24,543 bases of DNA from Branchiostoma floridae (Eukaryota > Chordata > Leptocardii > Amphioxiformes > Branchiostomatidae): positions 27,498,855-27,523,397 of the forward strand of contig NC_049979.1 of NCBI RefSeq assembly GCF_000003815.2. The letters are read 5' to 3'. Position 1 is the stretch's first letter. Each line of letters starts with the position of its first letter. Both the position numbers and the translations under genes were made by a program. Shown here one piece after another: positions 12,001 through 18,440 of this stretch. A model generated the notes under the pieces. The model ran no database searches and was not told the origin of the DNA. It saw only the letters and a list, made by a program, of their open reading frames with translations.

Positions 12001-12925
12001 TTCATTTTTTTCTGACGTTAATTCATATCTTCAAATTTTAACACGATATCCGGGAACATTGTAAATTTTTGCCATTTAGATATAATGCAGTGATACGGAG
12101 ATATCAACCCCACAAAAACGATTTTGTAGCTTAAACCTTTTTTTTACATTTATGGACGACTGAAAACCCATAACACAAGGGCCATGTAACTCAAACACAC
12201 GGTTTCCCCTGTAAGGCCCCGTATGGTAATTCACATATAATATGTATTGACGGCCCTCCATGGTAATGATACATGATGAGTAGGGCCATGTTTGGGGCGC
12301 CATCTGAAGAATCATCCCTAAGAACAAAACCCTTCCTCGTCAGTATACTGTAGCAACTAACGGTGTACGTGTTGCAAAAGCAAACCGCTACTATAATGAT
12401 GCTTTCAGCCATGCCTATTCAGGTCATCCGGCGGCATTAGCTGCCATGAAATATTAAAATCCGCGTGAGTGAATAAACCCTGGGGAATACGGCGAGATCG
12501 CTTTCAGAAAATGGCGTCCGTATCGAAATGGTTTATTGAAAGCTGTAGCGATTCTATAGAAAAGATAGTGAGAATATGTCAAATGTATGCTTCTTCTATG
12601 CGTTTTTGTCAATTCTAAAAAGGAATAGCAAAACAAGCTATCGTTATGAAAAATGGCACTACAACAGATGGCTCCTAAAATTTTATCTGCTGGATTCTAT
12701 TGGAGAATTGTATAAGCCAAAAGGCATTCTTACCTGCCCAAGGTTGAGGTAGCCATATTTCCTCGCCAGTAGCTCGGCAGTGTCGGGTTTCCCGTCCCTG
12801 ATCTGCACGGCAAAGTCGTTGGTGTAGGGAGGAGCGGAGTTACACGCTCCGTACCAAACCAATATGGTGGCTAGAACCAAGAGGTACTGTACCCGACGGA
12901 GAAACCATCCTGCCGGTTTCACCAT
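1..12925 (-). CDS. PCSK2: Proprotein convertase subtilisin/kexin type 2 (PC2/SPC2), 13 exons, 3' end off the window
   Basis: Calcium-dependent subtilisin-like serine endoprotease of the regulated secretory pathway. By family knowledge it cleaves prohormones and proneuropeptides after paired basic residues in dense-core granules, with chaperone 7B2. Exons (minus strand): 12734-12925, 8247-8351, 7628-7750, 7216-7324, 6197-6234, 5784-5860, 5406-5494, 4426-4601, 3510-3725, 2764-2864, 1622-1849, 806-899, 6-177. All junctions are GT-AG and in phase, giving 1720 nt. Seen: hydrophobic signal segment (about residues 11-28), propeptide, secondary site RRRR86-S, activation site RRRKR114-G, catalytic D175, H216 and S392, oxyanion D318 (Asp is diagnostic of PC2; other convertases have Asn), and P-domain RRGD at 525-528. 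The catalytic residues are shifted +8 from human PC2 numbering. The first ATG (12923-12925) has an in-frame TAA upstream at 13007-13009 with no ATG between. The end of the P domain and the C-terminal tail, about 70 residues, are missing. Confidence 0.97.
6..177 (-). CDS. PCSK2: PCSK2 exon 13: P domain with RRGD motif
   Basis: Starts [20 protein letters not shown], with RRGD (525-528) conserved in convertase P domains and an N532-M-T sequon, and runs to [11 protein letters not shown]. Acceptor ATCCAG|GCTGTG. I place the donor at AGAG|GTGGG (6/5), because reading through would give RGG where the family has RGTW; the window ends 5 bases later, so this donor is not certain. Confidence 0.9.
312..552. 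repeat. Foldback (MITE-like) element in PCSK2 intron 12
   Basis: Long imperfect inverted repeat of about 85-95 bp per arm. Left arm includes GCTATATGTAGC, TGTAGGTGGCGCTT and GAACACAATCCCAAACGTG; the right arm carries the same blocks in reverse complement. No transposase is encoded. It shares the internal motif CTAAGTTTGTATCCCC with the element at 18266-18440. Target-site duplications were not resolved. Confidence 0.8.
806..899 (-). CDS. PCSK2: PCSK2 exon 12: P domain
   Basis: Completes K485 and encodes [19 protein letters not shown] then [12 protein letters not shown], the conserved P-domain (homoB) strand that stabilises the catalytic domain. Acceptor TGACAG|GCCGAT, donor GCAG|GTCAGC. 94 nt, ends in phase 0. 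Confidence 0.96.
1253..1556. repeat. Foldback (MITE-like) element in PCSK2 intron 11
   Basis: About 300-bp inverted repeat whose arms span most of the element: left TTATGTTACAATTTTTAAC, ATATCCGT, CACAAAATAAAG, GATCCTTATCAA; right arm the reverse complement with scattered changes. The centre (AAAGGTGCTAGGAAGTC and GACTTCCAAGCACCTTT) also folds back. It occupies nearly half of the intron. Confidence 0.82.
1622..1849 (-). CDS. PCSK2: PCSK2 exon 11: end of catalytic domain, start of P domain
   Basis: Completes N409 and encodes residues 410-484 plus two bases: [19 protein letters not shown] through [20 protein letters not shown] to [12 protein letters not shown]. Acceptor CCCTCAG|CCCGAA, donor CCAA|GTAAGG. 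228 nt, phase 2 both sides. GC-rich, so long shadow ORFs occur in other frames. Its 5' end is duplicated in the upstream intron (see 2007-2355). Confidence 0.97.
1824..2006. repeat. Local tandem duplication, copy 1 (contains the real exon 11 acceptor)
   Basis: Begins GCATGTCCCGCCACGTCAGG inside exon 11, crosses the acceptor and runs through TTTTGCCAAG, GCACTGGTGTCC and TTATTGGGTGTGGA to a 12-G run (1982-1993) and CAACTTTAAAAAA. The same order of blocks recurs from 2007. Confidence 0.7.
2007..2355. repeat. Local tandem duplication, copy 2: decayed copy of exon 11 start and 3' splice site
   Basis: Repeats copy 1: GCATGTCCCTCCACGTCAGA, GACTGAGGGGAAG, TTTTGCCAGGAAG, GTGCTAGTGGCACAC, TTATTGTGTGTGGA, TAACTTTAAAAAATG. 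On the minus strand it preserves a pyrimidine tract plus CCCTCAG acceptor, followed by a degenerate version of the exon 11 start (SRSDVEGHA against PNLTWRDMQ). Copy 2 has about 160 bp not found in copy 1 (about 2110-2270). Confidence 0.7.
2593..2716. repeat. Short foldback element in PCSK2 intron 10
   Basis: 124-bp inverted repeat. Left arm TTCTTGAACTAATTTAACTG then ATATCCAACACAAGAATTG; right arm is the reverse complement with a few substitutions. Loop is about 35 bases. Confidence 0.8.
2764..2864 (-). CDS. PCSK2: PCSK2 exon 10: catalytic Ser
   Basis: Residues 376-408 plus two bases of N409: [20 protein letters not shown] and [14 protein letters not shown]392 in HSGTSAAAP is the catalytic serine. 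N383-C-T is a potential N-glycosylation sequon. Acceptor TGCAG|GCCACC, donor CCAA|GTACGT. 101 nt, ends in phase 2. Confidence 0.97.
3012..3470. repeat. Minisatellite array in PCSK2 intron 9
   Basis: About nine degenerate units of 50-60 bp. Unit core on the plus strand: ACCAGACATTCAGTACC, then ATGGACAGGACCA, then GAGACAT. Unit lengths vary and some are truncated. The same family forms the array at 15932-16620. Confidence 0.85.
3510..3725 (-). CDS. PCSK2: PCSK2 exon 9: oxyanion-hole Asp
   Basis: Residues 304-375: [17 protein letters not shown] then [16 protein letters not shown] and [13 protein letters not shown]318 in WASGDGG occupies the oxyanion-hole position, which is Asn in furin and the other convertases; this marks the gene as PC2. 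Acceptor TGACAG|GGGCG, donor CGTG|GTAAG. 216 nt, phase 0. Confidence 0.97.
4184..4221. repeat. Two-copy 19-bp tandem repeat
   Basis: TTAGTTGGCGGTATTATGA followed directly by TTAGTGGCGGTATTATGG in PCSK2 intron 8. The rest of this 700-bp intron (3726-4425) shows nothing else I can name. Confidence 0.6.
4426..4601 (-). CDS. PCSK2: PCSK2 exon 8: substrate-binding region
   Basis: Encodes about residues 245-303, from [18 protein letters not shown] through [20 protein letters not shown] to AMADGVNK. The block around [10 protein letters not shown] is invariant in convertases and lines the S1 pocket. Acceptor TGTCAG|GAATCC, donor TAAG|GTATGC. 176 nt, ends in phase 0. Confidence 0.97.
4829..4955 (-). 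repeat. 3' fragment of a tRNA-derived SINE (same family as 19712-19975)
   Basis: Shares the block order GTGTCTA, GGTATT-GAAGGC, CCTCTCCTTC, TTTGTACCTCCC and AACCGAAGTCA with the fuller SINE at 19712-19975, in the same orientation. The tRNA-like head is missing. It lies in PCSK2 intron 7. Confidence 0.65.
5406..5494 (-). CDS. PCSK2: PCSK2 exon 7: catalytic His
   Basis: Completes S215 and encodes HGTRCAGEV with catalytic H216, then [16 protein letters not shown]. Acceptor TTGCAG|CCATGG, donor GCAG|GTACGG. 89 nt, ends in phase 1. Confidence 0.97.
5784..5860 (-). CDS. PCSK2: PCSK2 exon 6: catalytic domain before the His
   Basis: Residues 190-214 plus two bases of S215: [12 protein letters not shown] and [12 protein letters not shown], nearly identical to vertebrate PC2. 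Acceptor CCTCAG|AACGCA, donor ACAG|GTACGC. 77 nt, ends in phase 2. Confidence 0.96.
6197..6234 (-). CDS. PCSK2: PCSK2 exon 5: 38-nt small exon
   Basis: Too short to appear as an ORF. It completes G177 and encodes [12 protein letters not shown], the conserved segment after the catalytic Asp. Acceptor CACCAG|GAGTTG, donor TTAC|GTAAGT. Its length (38 nt) plus exon 4 (109 nt) restores phase 0, supporting the call. Confidence 0.93.
6398..6666. repeat. Foldback (MITE-like) element in PCSK2 intron 4
   Basis: 269-bp near-palindromic element. It starts GGGTGGATTCACACGTGTG and ends with the reverse complement. Arms of about 130 bp continue through ATATTCAAGT, CTCCACAGG, AATAGTAG and CAGAGGA with substitutions. 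No coding potential. Confidence 0.85.
6770..7031 (-). repeat. tRNA-derived SINE with A and B boxes in PCSK2 intron 4
   Basis: On the minus strand: A box TAGCTCAATTGATAG (7001-7015) and B box GGTTCAATTC (6947-6956), with a second B-like GGTTCCAATTA just upstream. The body is CATCTTTCGGAAGGGACGT and GGGGTCCCG. This is a polymerase III promoter layout typical of SINEs. I do not call a functional tRNA: the A-B spacing is too long and no cloverleaf closes. Confidence 0.7.
7216..7324 (-). CDS. PCSK2: PCSK2 exon 4: catalytic Asp
   Basis: Residues 141-176 plus the first base of codon 177. Encodes [15 protein letters not shown] and [11 protein letters not shown]175 in IMDDG is the catalytic aspartate. 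Acceptor TTGTAG|CTGAAT, donor GATG|GTATGA. 109 nt, ends in phase 1. Confidence 0.97.
7628..7750 (-). CDS. PCSK2: PCSK2 exon 3: activation site and N-terminus of mature enzyme
   Basis: Residues 100-140. Contains [15 protein letters not shown]: the propeptide is cleaved after R114, so the mature protease starts at G115. It continues through [11 protein letters not shown], the conserved start of the catalytic domain. Acceptor TTCAG|GTACG, donor CCTG|GTAAG. 123 nt, phase 0. Confidence 0.97.
8247..8351 (-). CDS. PCSK2: PCSK2 exon 2: propeptide with secondary cleavage site
   Basis: Residues 65-99, containing the conserved LYHF block and the tetrabasic VRRRRS at 82-87, the internal propeptide cleavage site of convertases. 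Acceptor CCTCAG|ATACG, donor GCGG|GTCAGT (slightly unusual GTCAGT). 105 nt, phase 0 on both sides. Confidence 0.95.
8801..8910. repeat. Short inverted repeat in PCSK2 intron 1
   Basis: GCAAAAGAGAC at 8801-8811 is the exact reverse complement of 8900-8910, with about 88 bases between. Possibly a small decayed element or chance. Confidence 0.35.
9786..9917. repeat. Small TIR element, 132 bp
   Basis: Perfect 11-bp terminal inverted repeats CCCTGTCACAT / ATGTGACAGGG. The interior contains ATAATAATAACTTTATTGCA and AATTGTACAATT. It fits a non-autonomous DNA transposon; the superfamily is not identifiable by eye. Confidence 0.6.
10753..10839. promoter_or_regulatory. Cluster of CCAAT/ATTGG boxes in intron 1
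   Basis: Palindromic ATTGGCCAAT at 10753-10762, CCAAT at 10787-10791 and ATTGG at 10835-10839. Spacings of about 30-50 bp resemble NF-Y clusters of promoters or enhancers. No TATA or initiator context is evident. Confidence 0.3.
11122..11341. repeat. Foldback (MITE-like) element in PCSK2 intron 1
   Basis: Arms share TGATGTTATTGAACAT, GAATC, TTCTTGATTCC and CCAGGTAATCAAGT in opposite orientation. The centre contains TGACGTCA at 11239-11246. Outer limits are approximate because the ends diverge. Confidence 0.8.
11471..11488 (+). repeat. Dispersed 18-mer, copy 1
   Basis: GGTTAGACATCCAGGTAA, identical to 21324-21341; flanks do not align further. Confidence 0.5.
12734..12925 (-). CDS. PCSK2: PCSK2 exon 1: signal peptide and start of propeptide
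   Basis: Encodes residues 1-64 (starts [11 protein letters not shown], ends YGYLNLGQ). A hydrophobic core ([14 protein letters not shown]) marks the signal peptide; cleavage probably falls near the ACNSA stretch. The propeptide begins [11 protein letters not shown], like the conserved TNHFLV region of the family. The donor reads CAG|GTAAG at 12734/12733, phase 0. The following intron is 4.4 kb, the longest in the gene. Confidence 0.93.
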
Positions 12926-13989
12926 ATCCTCTCTACTCGTTTTAAAAAAGAAATTGCAACAACCCTCGGGTTGACCACAGCCAGCTTTTTTCTTACTCTC
13001 TTGTGGTTAGTTTTGGTAGTAGAGAAGTCGATCTAAACAGGTCTAGGTTTTTTTTTTCTGTGTTCGTAGCGAGAGATGGAAAAGAGGGATTCAGTGGCTG
13101 GAACGAACGTCAGGTGGTACTAACAGAACGCAGGCTCGTCGTGTCAGGGCGTCAGCGGAAGTGCGTAGGTGTATGGATGTGGGCCTGGGTAAATTATTAC
13201 GATGATCGCGTGTTAGGGCGCGGTTGCTTTCTTCGTACGTGTGAGCTTGTTTGTCATGGAATTTTCAGCAAGGCAATGCCAGAATGTCTAAGATAACCTT
13301 TTTTCGTTACAAGACAGTTGAAGTTTTACAACTTTGCCCTAAATTTGCCGTTGTAAACTTATAATACAATTTATGTGAACGGCTAGGGCCTTACATAATC
13401 TATTACTTGTGTAACATAGAATAGATGCTATATTTGAGGCTGTACGTGTTTTTATGTAATTTAGTTTTATATAATAAAGGTCATGTAAAGCAAAAATATC
13501 ATTGTAATGTTATGTTTAAATTCTTAAAAGAAAGACGTGAGTGGTTGATATTGATATCATGATAAATCTGCAGCGTGAAACAAAATATATATTGGACATG
13601 ATAAATAAACTGAAGATTGAAATCTATACAGTATGCAGAATGTAAAGCTAGATTTGAATTATATAACGCAAATATAAAGAATGAGTATGAGCGTTTAATC
13701 TGGTGTAAGTTCTACATTTCAAGCAATATTTTTAGACATGGCATTTTAACACCGAGTATAAGAACATAAAACAAACTCTACACGATAAATGACCCGGTTC
13801 CATGGCATAAAGCTTTCTACAGGAGTTGACTTAAACACAGAACAAATATTTGCTGCCTTCAACGCCAGCTTATAAGCGCCACCTTTACATAAACGCCTAT
13901 TTTAATGTCTTCTAATCTCTCTCGCCCTTTTGCTATTTCAGTACCACTTAGAAATTGGACCATGGACGAAAATTAATCCAGTGTAGAAA
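12926..13989. other. Upstream flank of PCSK2, no gene seen
   Basis: AT-rich intergenic sequence. An in-frame stop at 13007-13009 bounds the PCSK2 start. TTTAAAA lies only about 20 bases before the ATG, too close for a TATA box, and no clear core promoter is visible. The open frame 13003-13296 (plus) has no recognisable motif and I do not call it a gene. Confidence 0.6.
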
Positions 13990-14515
13990 TAATCCAAAAA
14001 CGCTGTCAGTCAAAAAGATATGCAAGGACATTGCGAGATTCGCAGTTCTCTGCGTTGCTTGTTTTTAAAAACCGTGTTGAAAATGCCATTTGAGCGAACG
14101 CCATATGCTCACTTTAGAAGGCTACTTGGAAGGCTAAAATCTAACATGGCAACATTTACAGGGTAAAACATAAATTCAAAAACACTGTCAAAAGGAAATG
14201 TAGAGACATTGCAAGATTCGCAGTTCTTTACGTTGCTTGTTTTTATAAACCGTGTTGAAAATGCCTTTTGAATAAGCGCAATATGCTCACTCTATAAGGC
14301 TTAAATATAACATGATAACATTTAGAGGCTGAAAATAAATTAAAAAACACTGTCAAAAAGAAATTTAGGGACATTGCAAGATTCGCAGTTTTTGGGTTGC
14401 TTGTTTTTATAAACCGTGTTGAAAATGCCTTTTGAATAAACGCCATATGCTCACCCCAGAAGGCTAAAATATAAAATGACGTCATTTATAGGCTGAAAAA
14501 TAAATTCAAATTACA
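13990..14515. repeat. Three-copy tandem repeat, unit about 166-182 bp
   Basis: Copies start at about 13998, 14180 and 14346. Shared blocks in order: ACACTGTCAAAA, GACATTGCAAGATTCGCAGTT, GTTGCTTGTTTTTATAAACC, GTGTTGAAAATGCC, CATATGCTCAC, AAGGCTAAAATATAACATG, AACATTTA. Copies 2 and 3 are closest. No coding sequence is supported. Confidence 0.85.
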
Positions 14516-15094
14516 GTGGAAGCGATACTTCGGGTGTCGTGTGCTAGGATTTCAAATGGGTTTGCTATCTTGTTATTTTCTGGCAGAGAATCGGCCGTAT
14601 GTATGCCATATAGACGTGTGTGTGTGGGCGATACTAAGTGGACTTTCACGCAGTATGATTTTCGATCTATACGTGGGTCGAAAACTAACCGCAGGTGTAT
14701 GTCACTCAGCAGCGAGATTGGTAATCCTCTAGCTTATTGCATTTCGTTCTTATTTTATTTTTGTCCATAGCAATGCGTTATTAGAATCCCTAATGTCCAG
14801 GCGTAGGAAGAAAACGGATTTCTAGGATGAGATGATGTCGCTTTACACCAAGCAGCAAAGTATACATTTTGCAAGACTGTTTGGAACAAAAGAACTAAAA
14901 AATGATGGGTCAAATGTACCCTTCATTATACAAATCAACCCAAAATTTTTCAAATTTATGTCCAGTTAATGTCCTGTCACATTCATTGTATGGCGTGCAC
15001 CTATTTAACAAACTTCAACGTGGGTAATGTTAAGAAATCTTATGTTGATGTTTTTTTAATTTTTTTTTTTGTGTTAAAGAATACCTATCAGTCG
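14516..15094. other. Intergenic stretch, nothing recognised
   Basis: Contains short chance ORFs (14516-14770) without motifs and T-rich runs around 15050-15070. I see no gene, RNA or defined repeat. Confidence 0.5.
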
Positions 15095-15395
15095 ATTCAT
15101 AGCAATTTTATTTTCCACTTGATTTGGGTCAACGATTGACCTTGATTTCTGAGAATCATCTCATTGAAACTAATAATTCAACAAGTGCTACCGGCACAGA
15201 AACGTGTTTGATTTATTTTTGTAATGTGTTTCTGGATACTTGTTGATTCATGGCCATAGCAATTTTATTTTCCGCTTACTTCGGATCAACCTGGCACTGA
15301 TCCTGAAAGTTATGCTTGTGGAATGTGTGTGAATTGATTATTCTTTGAGTCAACAATTAACCTGGATCTTTAGTAATCACCCCATTGGAACCTAT
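15095..15395. repeat. Degenerate direct duplication
   Basis: ATAGCAATTTTATTTTCC occurs at about 15101 and again at about 15254, each followed by a GGNTCAAC block; a third related block (GAGTCAACAATTAACCTGGA then CCCCATTGGAACC) follows at about 15345 and matches the downstream part of the first copy. An old duplicated repeat. Confidence 0.5.
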
Positions 15396-15734
15396 CATAC
15401 AGGCATGCATCACTCCCACATAGGGTCTGCATGGGAGCACTATTAAGCTACTGGATTGTACAGAGTCCATTCTGTTGTTAATCCATGATGAAATTTTACA
15501 AAACTTGGAAGATTTTGTATTCACAAAGATGTTCGTAGCCATTACGAAAAATACTTGCTTTCGCTGCTGAGTATTCCTTACATGAAAGCAGATTATCCCG
15601 ATATGAATTGTAAATATAGAAACAACAAGTGGATAAAGCCAATATGTACTGTTTCTGCTTACGCTGATATGTTGTTTTGAAAACTGTTAAAGGTTGGAGA
15701 CATAAAAGCAATTATGGTAAGTGATCAGACAAGG

Positions 15735-15909
15735 CGACGTCATAAGGTATTGGGTTACAAAGTCCTCAGAGGACAGGAGATTACGCATGAGAAACAGCTA
15801 ATAAACCACATTGGCGCGCCATTGACGTAACCAGGCGGCCAGCAAACAGTGACGTCAGACGTAGCCATAGAATTCAGTTTGCGGGCGCAACGGGATACGG
15901 ATTATAAAA
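15735..15909 (+). promoter_or_regulatory. Promoter-like patch: CRE-like sites, CCAAT box and TATA box
   Basis: GC-richer patch in AT-rich surroundings. In order: CGACGTCA (15735-15742), ATTGG within ATTGGCGCGCC (15810), TGACGTAA (15823-15830), perfect CRE TGACGTCA (15850-15857), and TATAAAA (15903-15909). The order and spacing fit a CREB/ATF-type core promoter pointing right, into the minisatellite at 15932. No recognisable gene follows, so function is inferred only. Confidence 0.4.
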
Positions 15910-15931
15910 CAGTTTCATGCTGTATTGATCC

Positions 15932-16620
15932 TCAATACACCGGATATCCAGTACCGCGGACAGGAACATAGAGACATGTAGTCCTCATTACACCAGATAT
16001 TTAGTACCATGGAGAGGACCAATGAGACATGTGGCTAGTACTCAGTGCACCAGGCATTCAGTACCGTGGAGAGGGCCGATGAGACATGTAGCTAGTACTC
16101 AGTGCACCAGGCATTCAGTACCATGGAGAGGACAGATGAGACATGTAGCTAGTACTCAGGGCACCAGCCATTCAGTACCATTGAGAGGACCGATGAGACA
16201 TGTAGCTAGTACTCAGGGCACCAGGCATTCGGTACCATGGAGAGGACCGATGAGACATATAGCTAGTACTCAGGGCACCACACATTCAGTACCGTGGAGT
16301 CGGCCAGTGCGACGTGCAGTTTTCGGTGCACCAAGTATTTCGTATCATGGATAGGGCCATTGAGAACAGCAGTCTCCTGTTCCCACCAGACATTTGTTAG
16401 CATGGACAGGGCGTCGGTACACCAGACATTCAGCACCGTGGACAGTAACATTGAGACATGTAATCCTCATTAGACATTATACCAGACATTCAGCACTATG
16501 GACAGGGCCATTGAACACAGTCCTCATACACCAAACATTTAGTACTGCGGACAGGACCATTTGTCTCCAATACATCAAACATTTAGCACCTGGAACAGGA
16601 CCATGAAGACATGCGGTATT
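15932..16620. repeat. Minisatellite array with homogenised 57-bp core
   Basis: About 13 units. Five central units (about 16007-16300) are nearly identical 57-mers with blocks AGTACCATGGAGAGGACCGA, TGAGACATGTAGCTAGTACT and CAGGGCACCAGGCATTC. Flanking units are degenerate (about 35-60 bp) and match the PCSK2 intron 9 array. Because 57 is a multiple of 3, a plus-strand frame stays open across the core (16022-16354, 19-residue repeat MRHVASTQCTRHSVPWRGP). Confidence 0.88.
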
Positions 16621-16806
16621 AAACCACTGGACACCAAGAGGGCATCAAATATTATAAAAGTATTACTGAACAGATTTATATAACTATTGAGACTAAAATA
16701 TCATTGCAAAAAATAATCTGAAACTAGGTTACTTGTTGATATTGTATCATAAAGCAATATCTTGTATCACTAGAAAGGCCGACATTTGCTTGAGAGCAAA
16801 TACAGC

Positions 16807-17560
16807 ATATTTCAGCCATAATGCAACAATAGGCCTTGAGGTCGTTGGCCATTGGAAAATGACCCCCAAAAATCCCAAATATATCATTTTAAAGTGTTCC
16901 ATGCCAAAAATTATACATGGGTCATTTGGATAAATATCTAGAGCACCGCTTAATCAAATTTCGGGTCATTTGGTTGTAAAACGAGGGAACAGGAGCCAAA
17001 AATGTCCAATTTTTGTCCAAAAACGGCCATAAAATCGCAATATTTAGCATTACGTTGTACTGTATGGAAAAATTGTTATTGAATTCATGCACACATAATT
17101 GAAGGGCACTTTTATACCAAATTTCAGGTCATTTGGTTGTAAAACGAGGGTACAGGAGGCAAAAATGTGCTTTTTTGTCAAAAAATGACCAAAAATCGCA
17201 AAATTAAGCATTTTGTTCTACCGTATGCCAAAACTGTTATTAAATCTGGGTGGGCATATGATCAGGGCACCTCTGTACCAAATTTCATGTCATTCGGCTG
17301 TAATACCAGGGCACAGGAGCCCGAAATATACATAAAAATTGACAAAAAACTCAATAAAATCATTTTGAAGGCAGATATGAAAAAAATGGAAAAAACACCT
17401 GAGGGTATTGGCTAACTCTACCTTTGTGTCAAATTTCAAGTCAATCGGTTTAAAAACGGCGGAGTTGATTCGATTTGAAGATTTGACAGGAGAAAGAAAG
17501 AAAGAAAGAAACATTACGAATACAATATATTTCACCATACCTTTGGTATGGCTGAAATAT
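16807..17560. mobile_element. Non-autonomous TIR element with internal 160-bp tandem repeats
   Basis: Left end ATATTTCAGCCATA (16807-16820) is the reverse complement of right end TATGGCTGAAATAT (17547-17560). Between them, a unit recurs about every 151-163 bp, marked by CAAATTTC at 16955, 17118, 17279 and 17430, followed by GGTCATTTGGTTGTAAAACG in the first two and diverged versions later. The right end has a GAAA microsatellite (about 17493-17509) and a hairpin (see 17533-17560). No transposase; the short ORFs inside are not protein-like. The family is not identified. Confidence 0.6.
17533..17560. repeat. Terminal hairpin of the 16807-17560 element
   Basis: TTCACCATACC and GGTATGGCTGAA form a stem with a TTT loop, extended by flanking ATAT/ATAT pairing; one unpaired C interrupts the right arm. 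Confidence 0.75.
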
Positions 17561-18265
17561 AATAATTCATTGATTTGCTACATTTACTCCCAATCCACTT
17601 TCCCCTGAATCAAGTAGAGATGAACAAACATTGCTGGGAAGGGCAGGCTGGGATGTGTAAAAGGTTCACACTCGATGGCACTCAAGCGCAAAATCCAATC
17701 TGCACAGATACCAGGCCCTTCAGACTAAGGCTTTCAAACATTTAAGATGTCATAGAAGATGCCCTTCAAGATATATTGTGGCAATGTTTTTGAGGTGCAT
17801 AGTAAGTTGTTGATGTACGTTTGTATATGGTGATGGAAACCATAGTCTGTTCCGATATCAACGTCATAAGCTGCCTCAAATTCCCTTTGCTCACTCAAAA
17901 TCTTATTTGGCAGTTACTGGAACCAACCATGACATATGACACCACACACGCCTTAGGGGTAGGACATAAATCATGAAACCAAAGTTAAAAATAGTCATTG
18001 AAATGCCAGTTGCTGAATATAGAAATCTGTTTTAATCTCATCGACAACATTGCAGGACGGACATGATTCTGGGTCAAAACACGCAACCTTTGCCCCAGGA
18101 CGGAATGTACCCTCACAATCATACAACAAACAACACCATCAAACATTACAACTTACATTCTTGGTTGGTAGCTGTCAACATACGTCATTGGTTGCAGCTG
18201 CAAACATGCTACTATGATTTTTAACAAAGCAAAGACTTAATACCTAAGCAAACATTTTGGTGACT
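17561..18265. other. Intergenic stretch, nothing recognised
   Basis: No conserved ORF, tRNA or clear repeat on either strand. Stops are frequent in all frames. Confidence 0.5.
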
Positions 18266-18440
18266 GTCACCTTTCTGCAGGCAATACTACTTCTCGCTAG
18301 GTGTTGCTGCAATAGGAAGGATGATGTCCAAGTGTGACTAAGTTTGTATCCCCCCTCCATCACGGTTCATGACTGGGGTCGATTTTCTGATCAATGCAAT
18401 GAGAAGTAGAATCAGTGGGTATTGCCTAAAGGAAGGTGAC
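18266..18440. repeat. Foldback (MITE-like) element, second member of the 312-552 family
   Basis: Starts GTCACCTTTCTGCAGGCAAT and ends with an approximate reverse complement (ATTGCCTAAAGGAAGGTGAC). Inside are CTACTTCTC, GTGACTAAGTTTGTATCCCC and CATGACTGGGGTC, which match the element in PCSK2 intron 12. Only part of the arms is retained. Confidence 0.65.

Larger units (their letters stand above)
8352..12733 (-). other. PCSK2 intron 1 (4.4 kb)
   Basis: Longest intron of the gene. It holds a TIR element (9786-9917), a 14-G run (10156-10169), a CCAAT-box cluster (10753-10839), a foldback (11122-11341) and a dispersed 18-mer (11471-11488). I find no extra exon or RNA gene in the remainder; the short ORFs there lack any recognisable motif. 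Confidence 0.85.

Noticed and set aside
12940-12960. TATA box for PCSK2 (TTTAAAA on the minus strand)
   Set aside because: Lies about 20 bases from the start codon, leaving no room for a transcription start and leader at the usual distance.
13003-13296. 97-codon plus-strand ORF just upstream of PCSK2
   Set aside because: No motif, no splice or promoter context, and length is within chance expectation.
15932-16620. CRISPR-like array
   Set aside because: Units are contiguous 57-mers without unique spacers, and the context is an animal genome; it is a minisatellite.
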